This document shows positions 1 to 13,653 of a stretch of 64,000 nt of DNA, in pieces. The first letter of the stretch is position 1, and each line of letters begins with the position of its first letter. The notes under the pieces were generated by a model that was not told the DNA's origin, did no database searches, and saw only the letters and a list, made by a program, of their open reading frames with translations. The position numbers were made by a program, and so were the translations under genes. Source of the DNA: Planococcus citri (taxonomy: Eukaryota; Arthropoda; Insecta; Hemiptera; Pseudococcidae); contig NC_088678.1 of the NCBI RefSeq assembly GCF_950023065.1, positions 59,984,460 to 60,048,459 on the forward strand. The letters run 5' to 3'.

Positions 1-3000
1 AACCTTAACTCTACTGAACAATTTCTGTTTATTATAATTTTTAAATAGGCCATTTTTGATTTTGTGATTCCTCACACTGCTTTTACCTTTGAGCTTTTTG
101 ACTTCATAATAAAACGAAGCGAAAAAATTCCAGCTTTTGATTCACATTATTCAGGTAGAATAAACACAAGTACATGTACCCAGGCCTTTTCCTGTATTTC
201 CTTCCTTGGATGGACGCTAAATTGAAGTTACAAGTCCGTAATTTTCATACCCTCTCCCCTGCCATTGTATTTTGAGAAAAAAAATCGAAGTAGATATGTA
301 CCTGCCTAAATTATTCTTTTATTGTTTAAAAAATAGATATTTTTAGGAAATGATTTCGTCATTTTGAAACTTTTTTGAAATAAATGATTTTGATCACTTC
401 AAAAATCTTGATACATTTTGCATTTGGATAATTTTGACCTAAAAAAAGGTCAACATTTTTTGAAAAAGTTACCAAAATTTATTTTTAAAATTTTTTCCAA
501 GTTCTTTAATTTTTTTTAGTTTTTATGGCAGTTTTTCGATATTTCCGAACTTTCCTTTGCGTCTCCTGCCCCCCTCCCCCACCAAAAAAGCCTCACAATA
601 TTTCGGAACATTATGAATTTAGCATTTAATTTTTCTCGTTCCAGCTTTGCGATCCATTTTGTATTTTCGAGTAAAAATAATAGCCCAATGAACCAATATA
701 CAAAATTCGATAATTTTTTTTTCAAAATTGTAAATTTCCAAAAACTTTTAAACAGGAGTGGAAAATTCAAACAAAATAGGTACACTTTTCCATAAATAAA
801 TACAGCTGAAAATCAATTTCAATTCTTATTAGTTATTATCGTCTCCTTCTGGCTCGTGCTTATAATATTATTTACTCAAATTGAATTTAAAAAAAATTTA
901 TCCCCCAAAAAAAGCAATAACACAATTAATAGAAAAAACACACAGAAGCTCAGAGAACGCTCGCAAGCCTCGTACCTAACCTACCTACGAATAGATACTT
1001 TTCTATTAGAATCCCCTCCCTACCCCCGTCCCCTTATAATTCCGGTGACCGCGCGCGTACGTTACCAGTATTATAATAAATTACAAAAAAACGGGCATTT
1101 ATCGCGCGTCCGAAGAAATTGCTATCATTTATTATGATAATAGAAAACTGAATATTTTATACGGCGCTCTATTGCCGCGCTATATACTATCGCCTCGTCG
1201 TCCTATTAATGTAAAATGTACACATTTTAGCGACAAATCGACCTACAGGGTACCTATTTTTGACGACGCAAGTTCAACTATAAAAAGGGTCCAAAGGGCA
1301 TTCGTATTGGAGAAAAAAATTGTAAAATCGTTTAAACAAATTACTAGCTAGGTAGAGTAACTTGTTGCCTGATTTTTTTCCATTAAAGATTAGGTACTTC
1401 AAATTCAAATAGATAGATACCTATTTAAATACTCAAACGTGGCCGACGAATTAAATCGATACCCGGAGAAGGAGGGCATTGAGAATCGATAAGGAAAAAG
1501 AGTCTTTTATAGAGGGTCGTTTATAAAACAAATCATACACATCGATAAAATATAAAAAAAAGGAGAAGAAAAGTTTCTTAATATTTTTTTTATATTTCTC
1601 AATTTTTAAACGCTTCTTATTGGTTTAATAATTCTATCGAGCCTTTGTAACCGTATACCCTCTTTTCACCTTTTATCATAGCGTTATCCCACCTCGAGTA
1701 CAATTATGGTATTTTTTTGACCATTGGGCGTTTCTTTCGTGTACCTACCCTTTTTTTGAAAAATAGTAGCCCGCTTTAATTACCAAAAAAAGCCAGCTTT
1801 GAGTAGAGTGTCACTTTAAAAAGCCTTGGTTCGGCTCAGGAATGAGAACGGGGGGGGGAGGGGGTGATAGAAGGTGATGGTCGATCTGTTGTTATGTGTA
1901 TTAATGTGCTGGACGAACCGTATCAAAACGATATAATAAAAAATTTACCGATGAGCCTCGGTATAGGTATAGAATATATCGGTATAAATATAAGTGTGCG
2001 GTATCGTGGTATTAAAAATTTTTTCATATAATTAGACTCGATATAGCTTAATGGTGAAGTGCCGATCGGGGGGACGAGGGGATGACGATGACAACGACGA
2101 TGACGATCAAGTAATATGTAAATAAGGCGTGTCTAATCTATATAATGGACTATATTTGGCGTTCTGTTTAATCCACTCTCGCCTCTTCCTCACTTCCATG
2201 TATTTACAATATCTATAGGTACAGGTAGGTAGGTAATAGGTATAGGTAAAAGGTAGAGGGCGCTGCTGATGAGGCAGAGAGGAGGCTTATACCAAATTAA
2301 GCTAAAATAACCTTGTGTAAACGATTTTCTTCTTCGATACCACGAAAATATTAATACGACGAGGAAATAATCAGGCTGAAATTTATTCGTCAACGTGCAA
2401 AGAGGGTCCTGGCTATATATGTCATGGGGGCTGGGGACGAAGGCAGGTGTAAATCATTTACATATTACGCCGTCGCTCGTCGCTACATAGGTAGTAGGTA
2501 TGCTTATACCAATGCGCGTATTTCAGTAGCGTTATTTTTTCTACACATAAATAGATAAGTTGATGGAAAAAATCGAGCAGAAAAAATTAATAAAAACAGA
2601 TTTGGGGAGAGATACGTACGACGAAGAAAGAATTGTAGGCATTGTACACAGGCTAGGAAAAAAACACCTCCGAATAAACATCTGGTTGTGTGTATTTTTT
2701 TACAACACTTGTTACGTTTATGGCATTTTAATCAGGGATATCCTCGGCCCCGACGCGATGCATCCTTAGCTAATCCCTTCTCGAGAGGCTAAATGATTTG
2801 AATATGATGCTAGGCGTTTTTTGTAGCTATTTTTTGTCGAGTTTTTTTTGTGATTTTAAATAGAGGTGTCTTTAGACTGGTAGTTGGTCTCTGAATTAGC
2901 TATTATGTCATCTGTATTTAAATAAAAAGCAAGGGAGAGGCAGACAATGGGTCTATAAACACTAAACAGTAAGTAGTAAATAAACTCAGCTATACTTATT

Positions 3001-3236
3001 ATTTGGTGGATGGTGTTCAATTGGAAAGAAAAGAGATAAAATATTACGTAGGTATTTAAATAATTGCGCTTCTCAGAATTTTGTGAACTTTTTTTTGAAA
3101 AATCAAAATTCCAAAAATATGCCTATATTTTTTTCACTTATGTTAAAAGTGAGTCTGAAAACGCGATGGTAAGGTACGTTAAAACCAAAAAGTTGGGATT
3201 TTTAATTAAGAGTATAATTTTCAAAATGGTGCTGCA
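1..3236. other. AT-rich non-coding sequence
   Basis: No frame here looks coding. It contains a G run (about 1850-1862), GGTAGGTA-type short repeats near 2215-2260, and a GATGACGATGACAACGACG-like stretch near 2083-2107. Nothing else supportable. Confidence 0.5.
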
Positions 3237-4084
3237 TATGGACATGTGGTTGAATCAGACACAGTTTTAAATCAGTGGGTACATTCAATACCTCTGGTTA
3301 CCTATGTAAGAAACTGCAGGTTCAAATTCAATTTTTCCAAATAGGTGTAGCTGAAAAACAACTTGAAACCTACTCCACTTTTCGGCTAAAATCACACAAA
3401 AAAAATTGTAAATACGCATTTGTGGTGGGGACAGGCACAGTTTTGAATCTGTGGATGTGATGAAACCCAAGTTAATACTTGAGGTTGAGTTAAACACGGT
3501 TTTTCGTCAATGGGTGCTTCCAGACCCAAGTAACGGCCTGTGGTTGAGTCAGACACAGTTTTCAAGCAGTAGGTGTTTTCAGACCCAATTAAGGACCTGT
3601 GGTTGAATCATACATGATTTTCAATCAGTGGGCGTGTTCAGACCCAAGTAAGGACCTGTGGTCTTTCTGTCTTTCATTCATTTTCTCACCCATTCATCTA
3701 TTTATTCACTCGTTCATTTACATATTTTTTCATCCATTCATCTGTACTGAACCTGAACTGAACTGAATACTGAAACACAGTTTTCAATCAGGGGGTGTTT
3801 TCAGACCCAAGTAAGGACCTGTGGTTGAGTCAAACACAGTTTTCAATCTGTGGGTGTTTTCAGACCCAAGGAAAGACCTGTGGTTGAGTCAAACATGGTT
3901 TTCAATAAGTGGATGTTTTCATACCCAAGGAAGGACCTGAGGTTGGTTCAAACACAGTTTTAAATCTGTGGATGTTTTCAGACCCAAGTGAAGACCAGTT
4001 GTTGAAATTGACACAGTTTTCAATAAGTGGGTGTTTTCAGACCCAAGGAAGGACCTGTGGTTGAATCAGACACAAGTTTTCAAT
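3237..4084. repeat. 59-bp tandem repeat array
   Basis: The unit reads roughly GTGGTTGAGTCAGACACAG / TTTTCAATCAGTGGGTG / TTTTCAGACCCAAGTAAGGACCT. Clear unit starts fall near 3481, 3540, 3599, 3820, 3879, 3938, 3997 and 4056, exactly 59 bases apart. Looser copies lie near 3246 and 3424. The run is broken at about 3664-3778 by pyrimidine-rich sequence. One partial copy continues beyond the transposon at 5202-5235. Confidence 0.88.
3664..3778. repeat. Pyrimidine-rich insert with CTGAACTGAACTGAATACTG
   Basis: TCTTTCTGTCTTTCATTC-type sequence followed by CATTCATC repeats and CTGAACTGAACTGAATACTG interrupts the 59-bp array. Very similar words, in the reverse order, recur at about 36590-36790. Confidence 0.5.
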
Positions 4085-4096
4085 AACCCCATTGGG

Positions 4097-4613
4097 CAGG
4101 GATGGAAACCGAAATGAAAAAAAATATCGGTTATTTTTTCAGCGGTTATTTTTTTCAAAATTATTTATTATGGTTATGGTTAAGGGTTACGGTTATGACT
4201 AAAAAAATAAATGTTACGGTTAAAAATAAAGGTTACGATTTTCTTTCATTTATCAAAAATTAATTGCACTCTCTAATGTCAAAAAAGTGCACCTGCGGCC
4301 AAAAAAACACAATTTCACAGCCATTTTTTGAGTTTGAAGAAAATTTTAGACAAATTGAGCCCTTTTTTTAGTTTTTTTCTCAAAAATCATAATAAATGTC
4401 ATATTTTACACGAAAAAATGAGATTTTTACTCAAAAAAATAACCGTTATGTATTTAACCAAAAGGAAAAAAACGAATAAGTTAAGGTTATGGTTAAAAAA
4501 TTTCAAATCAATAATTTTGGTTATGGTTATGGTTTACGGTTACAGTTTTTGCCTCATTTTAGCGGTTAAAATTAATTTCAGTTGAAAATTTTGGGTTATA
4601 GTTTCCATCTCTG
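4097..4613. mobile_element. hAT-like MITE with 8-bp target duplication
   Basis: The ends are inverted: CAGGGATGGAAACCGAAAT on the left and the complement of CAGAGATGGAAACTATAAC on the right. It is flanked on both sides by the identical 8-mer CCATTGGG (4089-4096 and 4614-4621). An 8-bp duplication and CAG-R-GATG ends are typical of the hAT superfamily. The 517-bp interior is rich in GGTTA/TAACC words and encodes no transposase, so it is non-autonomous. Confidence 0.85.
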
Positions 4614-4764
4614 CCATTGGGTGAAAATCTGCCAATGATACTCAACAAAAAAATGCGGCAGGAATTGCAACACTTTCCGCCAATACTTTTCTGCTCATTA
4701 ATCAGTACGCGTATTTTTTTACGCCATAAATTCTGCCAATGTACAATATTCATGAAAAATTTGT

Positions 4765-4835
4765 TGGCTCTGCCCAGGATCAAACTAGAGTCTCTGAGTT
4801 GGAGAGCGACTTTTCTACTTATCTAAACACCAGGA
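4765..4835 (-). other. Weak tRNA-derived (SINE-like) segment
   Basis: Read on the minus strand, TTAGATAAGTAG resembles an A box. It is followed by an arm ending in AGAGAC and a well-paired T arm, TCTAG-TTTGATC-CTGGG, with a B-box-like GTTTGATCC. No matching acceptor stem is visible. A degenerate tRNA-derived SINE head inside the element at 4087-5201 is possible. Confidence 0.25.
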
Positions 4836-5235
4836 CATGTGACGGAATGAATGCAAATATTTCTATACTATGCCAAAACATTCGCATAAAATGCCGCATT
4901 TACGTGTGTTATTTTAGCAAATACACGAAAGAATACACCAAAAAATAGGTTAGTGGAGTATTTTGTAGTTGGTTTCTTCCAGCATGAAGAAACATGACAC
5001 ATAATTTGAAAATGCTGTGGCCTTACGCAAGAAAAATACGTTACAAAATATTCACGTAGGGTATTTTTTAGCATATTTTTTTTTGGTGCACCAATCCGGC
5101 TTTTGAACTCAGCACTTTTTCATGAGTATATTCAAAATGTCAATAAACCAGCTAGTTTTGTCATCTTTTTTCAGTGTATGGGCAGATTTTCCCCAATGGG
5201 GAAGTGGGTGTTTTCAGACCCAAGGAAAAACCATC

Positions 5236-5800
5236 CAAAATCATTGACCCAAAATAAGTTCAACATAGTCATTGTTGTGGACACATCGCTGCTTTCCTTC
5301 TGCGTTTATTTCAGTGTCACCACCACCTTCTTATGTAGTGAGCAGGCTTGTCAGACCAGACCAAGAAACCAGACCAATGACCTCAACCGGACACAAAAAT
5401 GCTAACACAACCAAGTGGACAATACCAGACCTGAGACCTCTAAAACAAATTTATGTAGATATTGAACGAACGGATGCCCGCTTCAGAAAAAATACCAGGG
5501 ACAGACCAAGACCGAAGACCCTTCTAAAAAATCGGACCAATGACCGCGGTTTGAACCTAAGTAACGTTCAATTTTTCAAATTTATCCCTGTGAGACCCTG
5601 AAAGAAACTATCAGATACACTAGAAACTGGCTAATATATGTACATGGAAGTAAGCATACGCTAGGTATCTCCTGTAGAGGAGTGCGACCATGATGACAAC
5701 CACAAATGCCATTTTAAATGCTTATTTCCAATAAATTTCCATTATGATTCAATTTCTTTCTAAGTTTCAATGTTCTGAAAGCAAAAATCACATGCTTCAA
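5236..5800. other. No gene seen; degenerate ACCAGACCAATGACC-type sequence
   Basis: Loose repeats of AGACCAATGACC and related words occur near 5340-5560, reminiscent of the GGGTCAATGACC words of the array at 13999-14570. The frames across it are not convincingly coding. Confidence 0.4.
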
Positions 5801-6222
5801 CTGAGGAGCTGCAAATCAAAACCCCGTAAGTCCATTTTTATGAAAAATGAGATAAGAATGTTTTCCTATGTAAAATTCAACGAGGAATCGATTGAAACCA
5901 TCGTCGTAAATCCATCTGCCTTGCTTCACCTCAAAAATCCGAGTTAAAGTTGAGATTTGCGTCAAAACGCAGTAACTACACTAAGTACCTAACTGTCTTT
6001 TTTCAGATCAAAACGCAGTATAAATTTTACTCCCCCTTCCCACGTTCCCCCCGGTTCTCAAAAATTTGGGCACTTTCATGTTTTGAGGTCATGCTGACTT
6101 CCGCTTTCCTCTGATACCACATTTGACCCCCTTCGACTCCCCCCAACCCCCCCCCCCAGTTTTCCCTCATTTCTGAAAATTTTGCAAAATGGACTTACGG
6201 CGTTTTGATTTGCAGTTCCTCA
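5801..6222. mobile_element. Foldback (inverted-repeat) element
   Basis: Arms at 5801-5852 and 6165-6222 are inverted copies sharing, for example, AATGGACTTACGG and TTTTGATTTGCAG. The roughly 310-bp spacer holds AT- and C-rich sequence with no frame. No target duplication was recognised, so the true ends may lie further out. Confidence 0.6.
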
Positions 6223-7219
6223 ACTCATCTAGGTAATGTGTTAGAAAGTTCTTTCTTTCTGAAAAATGAATACCGTTTTTTGGACCTGGATTGACCCATG
6301 ACCAAACAAAGACCTTGATTTTGGAGCAACCGCTAAACCTGAGCGGTCCTACAAGCCTGGTAGTGAGGCAGATGGGACTAATAAAAATCTGGAGGAAATT
6401 TCCCCCAAACGAGCTGAAAATTCGGACCCGAGGACTTTTTTGGAATGGCGAGTCCATTGCCAGCATAGGTTTTTCTTTGAACTTGCCGCATCACTCGCCA
6501 AATTGCTAAAAATGTTCTAAAAATGAGCAAAAAATTGGAATAATGGATCCCCATGGGTTTTCCTGAGATGGAGAGTACGTTGCAATACGCAGAAGGCCTA
6601 AAATAGGGCCCCTGTGTGAGAAAACGTAGTCATAAGTTCTGTGAATGGGTCCAAGGGTGAATCTGATTTTTAGGAATGATAATTGAAATTAGAGGTATAA
6701 TTGTCCGAAAACCGTTCGTGGTGTGTGATGATTTTTTTGAAAATGAATGTTGAATCATTAGCAACAATTTTTTGAAAAAATGGATCCAAAAAACGAAAAA
6801 AAACTTCCATTTTTTCATGTTTTATTTTCCTACTGAATTCGAGTAAACACGAAACAGTTGAAAATTCGCGCATGAAATGATCGGAAGAAATACAAAGGTG
6901 GTACCTAAATGTGAGTTTATGATTGCTGTAGAATTCCATTTTGGGCCTTTTTACCACAATTTTTCGAAAATACCAAAAATCCGCCAAAGGCTTTAGATTA
7001 ATTTACAGATTCGTTCTCTGGAAATTTGTGACCTAATTTTAATTTTAATAGATTAATTTAGATTAAGTAGGTATACATATAAGAATATCTTTTTAAAATT
7101 TAGAGACAAAATTGTAAAATGGTTCCAAATCTGTATTGCTCTTGTTTTTGAAAATTATTGGAAAAATTATGAATAGTGGCACACTTTTGTAGCAGGTTTT
7201 TTTTAAAAAATAATTTCAG
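6223..7219. other. AT-rich non-coding sequence with a diverged dispersed repeat
   Basis: The part near 6840-7010 shares phrases with 29530-29720 (…AATGATCG-AAG…TACAAAGGTGGT…). No convincing coding frame or RNA gene is seen in the remainder. Confidence 0.4.
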
Positions 7220-7304
7220 ATGAAAACCTCAGCTCTTTTGGGAAAAGTTGATGAAAATCGACACTGACAACGCCGAGCACTCGTATTGCTACAGGATCAT
7301 CTAC
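7220..7304 (+). CDS. Possible first coding exon, unidentified
   Basis: A T- and A-rich acceptor, AATTTCAG|, precedes 85 bases that end at the donor CTAC|GTAAGA. An ATG at 7251 opens 18 codons (M-K-I-D-T-D-N-A-E-H-S-Y-C-Y-R-I-I-Y) in phase 0. Codon composition here (GAC, AAC, GCC, GAG, CAC) is richer in GC than the surroundings, which is why I noted it. No second exon was found and I do not recognise the peptide. It may be chance. Confidence 0.28.
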
Positions 7305-10300
7305 GTAAGATTAAGGATTTTAATCACTCTCGTATATTCATTCTCAATAAACATCTGTCCTCACGCCATGTACATGATTAATACATGTAGGTACCTCGAT
7401 CGACGCGGTGCAAATACGCGAAATGAACCCTGTAGGGAGGGGTGCAGTAAGCCCGCATCGAAATTGAAAATATAAAAAAAAACTCCGTCGTCGCGGTGAT
7501 TTCCAACGAAGACCTTTTTTTTCGACTCGAATTATCGCGTAACGCACTTTAACGCTCAGGCTTAAGATTGCATACAGTGTGGCCGTGTGTGATTATGTCA
7601 CATTACATATTCATATCGATACGTTTATTGAACCGTGACCGTGTATCTTTTGTTAAACGTATTATTCTACCTATTTTAACAATTAATCAAATTATCGCCG
7701 ATTGATTGGCTACGTATACCATGTAGAAGAGGCTGCGCTATATTGAGAGTTCAATGTATGTACTATATGTACGAGTGAGTATAGTATAAGTGTAGCGAGA
7801 GAAAAACGCCAATTGTCGCGATGATGACGAGTTGCAAATTTCTTTCTGCGCCTATTTTTTACCCCTCGTCTGCGCGAAACTGTGCACTGCAAATCTCTCT
7901 CGCTCGCTGCGATGAACGATGTAAAATGCGCTAGTAATCCTCTCTCCTACGAGTTTATTTGCATAATGAAAGAATTTCCTCGAGTTTTAGATGCATTATG
8001 CGGATCGTCGAATAATACCGGAAATTATACGAATCGAGTTTCCGTATATTCGTATCATAATTGAGATAACGAAAAAGGTTTAGTGCATTTTAATCGAGTA
8101 TTAATTATATAGATAGAGAGGAAACTGTGTGGCGTCGAAATTATCTCATCTCATTATTCGAAATACGAAAAAATAATCGCTCGACGGTGAATGAATCAAG
8201 GTGGGGAGGGGGGGGGGTGAAAAGGGCTACACATACAGCCTACTTAATTTTGACACTCTTTCTAAATATTATTTAGTGAATTTTCAAAGGTTATACTATA
8301 CCTACCCGAAATCCCGAGTGGATATTTCCTGAAACCCAATTTTATTCATCTAAAAATTAGCACCTAATAAAACGCAGTCAAGTTTATAATAAAGAAAAAG
8401 AATCCCGCAGAATAAAAAGTCTATCGAGAAAATAATAGGTACGTACTCGTATAAAAAGAAAAGCGCCAACGAGGAAAAACATATCCCATTCGATATCAAT
8501 GACGAAGAAAGAGAGAAAAAATGACACAGACACGGTGTGGTCGAAAACTTTTCGAATTGGCCGAAAAGTGGACATGCGCTTTTTCGTGGCTCGTTTCGAC
8601 GTTGGTAATTAAAAAAGGGGTTTGTAATTAAAACCAACGACGAGCTTAGGGGTTCGTTGTATCGGTGTTCGTTCATTAGTTGATGAAAACACTTTCGTAC
8701 CGCCTTCGCATCGAGGGGGGAATTACTCCTTTCTTGCGTTTTGTGCATTTAGGTACATTTGTGTGAGTAGGTTTTTGCTGGGAAAACACTGGATTCGGGG
8801 CAAAATGCGTGTATGTGTGGTAGTATGTTTCATCGGGCGAATGGAATTTTTAGGTTTTGTTTCGCCGTTTGCGTCGGTGTCGGTGTTGGCGTCCGTCGCC
8901 ACCGTCTCTGCTGCTGCTACTTAATGACGTCGGTGTAATTATTTCAGCCCCGAGTAGGGCGGTCTGATTAAAGCGTCTTTTTTCCTTCGTTACTCTCCGT
9001 CTTTGTCTATTTTGCTCTGTTTCTCTCTCTGTTTCTAACGAAATGAAAAACTTTCAGCCAACAAAATGGCGCACCGAGCTTTTCTTTTATACTTTTTAAG
9101 AGCGTGCTGAGAAATTGCCAAGGTTTAATGAGTAATTTTTCTAGAGGGTGTTTCAACATGGCCGAGTGTAAATTTCTTCGTAGTTTGTTAGAGTAAATGG
9201 GCAGAGCGGAGTGGAAGGGGGTTGTTTCTATAATGAAGCGCCGCGCCAGATTGAAATATAAATATTAAATTCTGCCGGTTTTTTTTTCGTCATTTTGAGG
9301 GAGATAAGGGTGGATGAAGGAGGAGAGTTCTGAATATTTTGTTGGAAAAGCGAAAATTTTAATGTGCCGAGAAAAGAGAAAGAGGGTTTTTTCGATACTT
9401 GAGTAGGTACCTGCGCTTGGAATTAAGAAATAGGTGCCTCATGCCTGGTTAAATTTCTCTCAGTTAGCCAATTCGTAATTAAACATCGTAGTTTTTTGTA
9501 CACAACCAGACCTCTGAAGCGTTAGCAGTCGCAAACAATCAACTTTCGTGGAAGCTTCAATTCAGTTTTTTATATACGTATATGTACTTTGCGTTGCAAT
9601 TTTTGTTCATTGAATTACATCTCGAAGTAGGTAATTATAATACCTAAAAATAGAAAAAGTATTCAACTTAAATTCGAACTTTGACTATGTACAACTATAA
9701 GTATTGGAAAGTAGTTAGAATTTTGAACTTTTCCTCAATTCGAAAGGTGTCCCAAGTTTCAAAAATTTCCGTCAATTTTATCACGATTTTGTACCAGAAA
9801 ATACAAAATATCAAAATTTTGAAAAATGAACAGAAATTCATCAAGTTTGGCACGATGGTGATCCGGGGACTGAAAAATTGACCTAACTTTTTTCAATCCA
9901 CAAATTCGAAAATCCCCCCCCTTCACACGAGGTTTATAAATAAGTAAAAAAATTCACTTTCGAACTCACCTGCCTGGAATTTTGCGTAAACCACCAAAAA
10001 CGTATCTATTAGTTGATTTTTGGCCCTTCAAGAGCGATTTGGAATTTTAGTAGAAAATTAAAAAATCTGTCGAGGCTCCAAGTTGAATAGAAAGAATTAT
10101 TTACATTGGTTCACTTTGCTCAAAAAAATTATGCGTAGATTTTTCAGGAAAAACTTTAAAAATCGCCCCCAGAACAGCTTTTTTAAATTTTCAAAAATTC
10201 GCCAAAAATCCGAGCGTTTTAAGAAATTTATTTTGGATTTTGCTTAGTTTCGTTGAAATCAGGGTGTGAGTTCAAAAAGTCACCAGAAATGATAAAAAAT

Positions 10301-13300
10301 ATTCAAAATTTTTAATTTTTCAATAATTGCGTTCTTTTATATTATTTGTTCCATATTTTTTTTTCATATTTTCCAACAATGAGAGGCTCCATATAAGTCT
10401 ACTCAGAAAAAATATCCATCTTAATTGTTTGGTTTCGTCTCATTTTTCATAAATGAGGAAAAATGATTGAAAAAAATTATGGAAATCAAAAGATCAGGAG
10501 AGGAGAAAAGTTCACAAAAAAAAATTGAACATTTGAGTAGAAATGGATCAATTGGTGGAAACAGCTGGATAAATTTATTTCAGTCAAAAATGTAAGAAAC
10601 AAGATCAAAAAATATGATTCTAGAGAGGTTTCTAATTTTTTGACTAACTCTTTCAGGCATTTAACAATGGAGTTCTCCAAACTGTCAACATTTTTGGGGG
10701 TCAAACAAAACTACAGTTCGGAAGATTATGCAAAAAATACCCAATCAGCCAAAATTTCCGGTCCTAAAGTCCTTTTCTTGGGTTTTGGGATTTTTTAAAT
10801 TCATTGAACTAAAAATGAAAAAAAAAAATGAAATTTCATCTCATTGAGCTAAAAGCTGAAATTTGATACGCATGTACGTCATTTTTGGCCCAGTTTCACT
10901 TGTATTTTTCATCAAGTGAATGATTATGTTCAAAAAAGCACACACAATGTATTCGCCTAGATATAGAAATCGGCTTAATTGTGTTTATCTATAACCTCGT
11001 GAACCGGTTTAGAATATACCACAAATCGATTTTTAAAAAGTTTAAAAATCATAAAGTAATAACAGGTGGTTTACATGAATACTATTTACAATTGAAATTT
11101 TTTTCGGTGGCATTGTGTAGATACCAACTTGGCATCACGTGCATATAGTTTCACATCCCCCAACCCCCTTCCACTATGGGTCAAGTCCCCCCAAACCCCG
11201 AAAATTCCATCGTCGTGGCTTGTAACCACTTTCAATTTTTCAACTTCATCTTCAAAAATTAATTACACTGTCACTTTATCTGAGAAAAAAAGGATACATA
11301 TTATTGTGTGATATCCAGAGTAAATGATAGAACCAATACAAATTTTCAGAATGATACTTATACCCTGAAACCGAGGCCATAAAAATATGTAACCAGTTTT
11401 TGCTCCATCATCGTGGCCAATTTTTGTTTATTTTTTCCTGGCTCTCTTATTTGACTTTTTTTGCGGTGAAATGGCTACACTGTATTGTTTCAGTGATAGC
11501 AGTGCTGTGCCCATTTCACAACCATCAAGCAAATACAGTCACCCGTTCTCCGAATGGCAATCTGTGAAAATTGTACAGATTAGGTGCCATTTTTCAGATC
11601 CATCGCGCCATGGCTTATAATTCTCACGTTTAAAAGAGACATTTTTTTCTTGAAAAAAAAAGAAAATATTCAAATGGTAAGTATTTGATGATCACAACTT
11701 TGAAAATTGAAAAATTACTGATTCTATTACCAGTAAAACAAATTTTAGTTCTTTTTTTCTTACGTCGTGGATAGTACAATTTGGTATTTCGTCGTGGCTA
11801 TCGTGATTTTTGTCCACGGCGAAGGAAATAACCTACCTTATCATGTTTGAATACTCCCATTAAAATGTACCTGGTACAGTGGTACCTACTTGTTGACCTT
11901 TTTGTGAGCTAAAGCTACAAATACATAACTGCTCCAGTTATATCTATACCTACCCAAAAGTAGTGAATAGCCTTTTTTTTCAACATGTGACACCGATTTT
12001 TTTTAATCCCCTACCCCCGTCCGTATTGAAGATGACTTGGGTCTGAAGTCATTTTAGAGGTCCTGAGTATGCCTAGAATCAAGTCCCTTTGGAAAAAATT
12101 TCAAAAAAAAGTTTGCATTTTTGAAAAATCTTGGTACCTATACTGAAATTTAAGTTGAAATTTTTTTGAGAATTACCCCTGCCCAAATAAGGATTTTTGA
12201 TACCGAATTCTGAAAAGTGAAAACTCTAAGCAATTTTTAATGGTGAAATCGGGCTTTTATTTGGCTTTGACTCAAAATGAAATTTTCGAGCTGCGTTACC
12301 CTCTCTTCCTCTCAACTGACCTCTCTCTTCTCGAATGCATTGCCTTCTAAAAATATTTTTAAGAAACCTTACACAACTTGTGTGAGAAAGTCCACTTTTC
12401 GAAGATTTACATTTCTGTAAGAATCATTAGGAAATTAAAATTTGCTTTCGTCTCGCCTCCCATTGTAGTCGTACTCTGGTTCGTTATACATAATTATATT
12501 TAAGTATAAAACAACTCCATTAACTAAATGAGATGTTGGAACCTGTGCAAAGGCATTTCATTCCACACTAAAATACATCCAGTCAGGAACAAAAAGGGGG
12601 GGATATTACACATATATTAACGAGCACACGACGACGAAGCTCGACTATGACTATTCTTTATAATGTAGATTTTTTTCTCGCGTAAATGCAGTCACCATGT
12701 AGGAAAAAAATGCTAATAAACCGAACTTTTTTTTCTTCTTTTTCGAAAAGCGCACTGTACATTTCGCGCATAAATCGTTAACTCGCCAGAGATCGCGCTT
12801 CGTACGTATATTCGCCCAAAAACGCCACACACACACATGCGACTGCGAGATGAACGAGGTAGGTATAGGTAAGGTACAGAGGGTAGAGAAAAAAAAAACG
12901 CTCTACACCACACCGCGTAAAATCTCGTATTTTATTTCTGTATGCTACGTTGAATGAAAATGGAAATTAGTTCTAGTTTTTAACATTATGCCAACCTAAG
13001 GAGAATAATACAGCTTTATATACCGTCCGCGGTACCTTTATTCCCTCCCCTTCTCGTCCTACCCTTTATCCATGTACATATATACGAACCTGCGTTAGCT
13101 TTATGTGCCTCATTCGCTCGCTCGTTCGCTAACTACAGACTATAGCTACAGCCAACATACCTACTCGTATACAAAAAAATCTATTTTCCTCGTATTAAAA
13201 ATAGACATAAATTTCGCGTACATACGTGTACCTACAGAGAAATTACCCACGTTATATGTGTACCTATATACAATGTGTGTAGTATTTTGCCAAAGCTAAT

Positions 13301-13653
13301 ACCTACAAGGAGAGGTGATGGCGGTGCTGTGTGTAATTTCTCTCTTATATACGAGTGTATGGCAGATACAGGATACTCAGTTGGCGTACTATGTATGGTG
13401 GGTAACTCAACTATACATACACCATATACCTACACCAAGTAGGTAGTAATGCGGACGAAGTTTGTACATCGTAAAATACGCCTCCTTTCTTTTCCCCATC
13501 TATTCTGCAAAGTCTGTATTGCTGTAGGATTAATGGGTCGCGGTAAATTCAACCTGCAATTATGACCAATAAATATGTACCTGTACATAAGTCATAGACA
13601 TTATACTTTTATATGGGCTACTTGTTTGAAATTTGAGTTGACGGTTTTGACAC
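7305..13653. other. Long stretch without a supportable gene
   Basis: Mixed AT-rich sequence. Around 7800-8000 and 8850-8960 GC rises and short CG-containing words cluster, which could be regulatory. About 9660-10800 is low-complexity AAATTT-type sequence with relatives elsewhere in the window. G runs occur near 8200-8217. I see no exon, tRNA or transposon ends that I could defend. Confidence 0.4.

Larger units (their letters stand above)
4087..5201. mobile_element. Terminal-inverted-repeat element, host of the hAT-like MITE
   Basis: The left end CCCCATTGGG continues, after the nested MITE and its duplicated 8-mer, as TGAAAATCTGCC. The right end is GGGCAGATTTTCCCCAATGG plus GG. These are inverted copies about 22 bp long. 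The element sits in the 59-bp repeat array, whose sequence resumes at once on the right (AAGTGGGTGTTTTCAGACCC). The flank is AA on both sides (4085-4086 and 5202-5203), suggesting a 2-bp duplication. No transposase frame is seen and the superfamily is not assigned. Confidence 0.72.
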
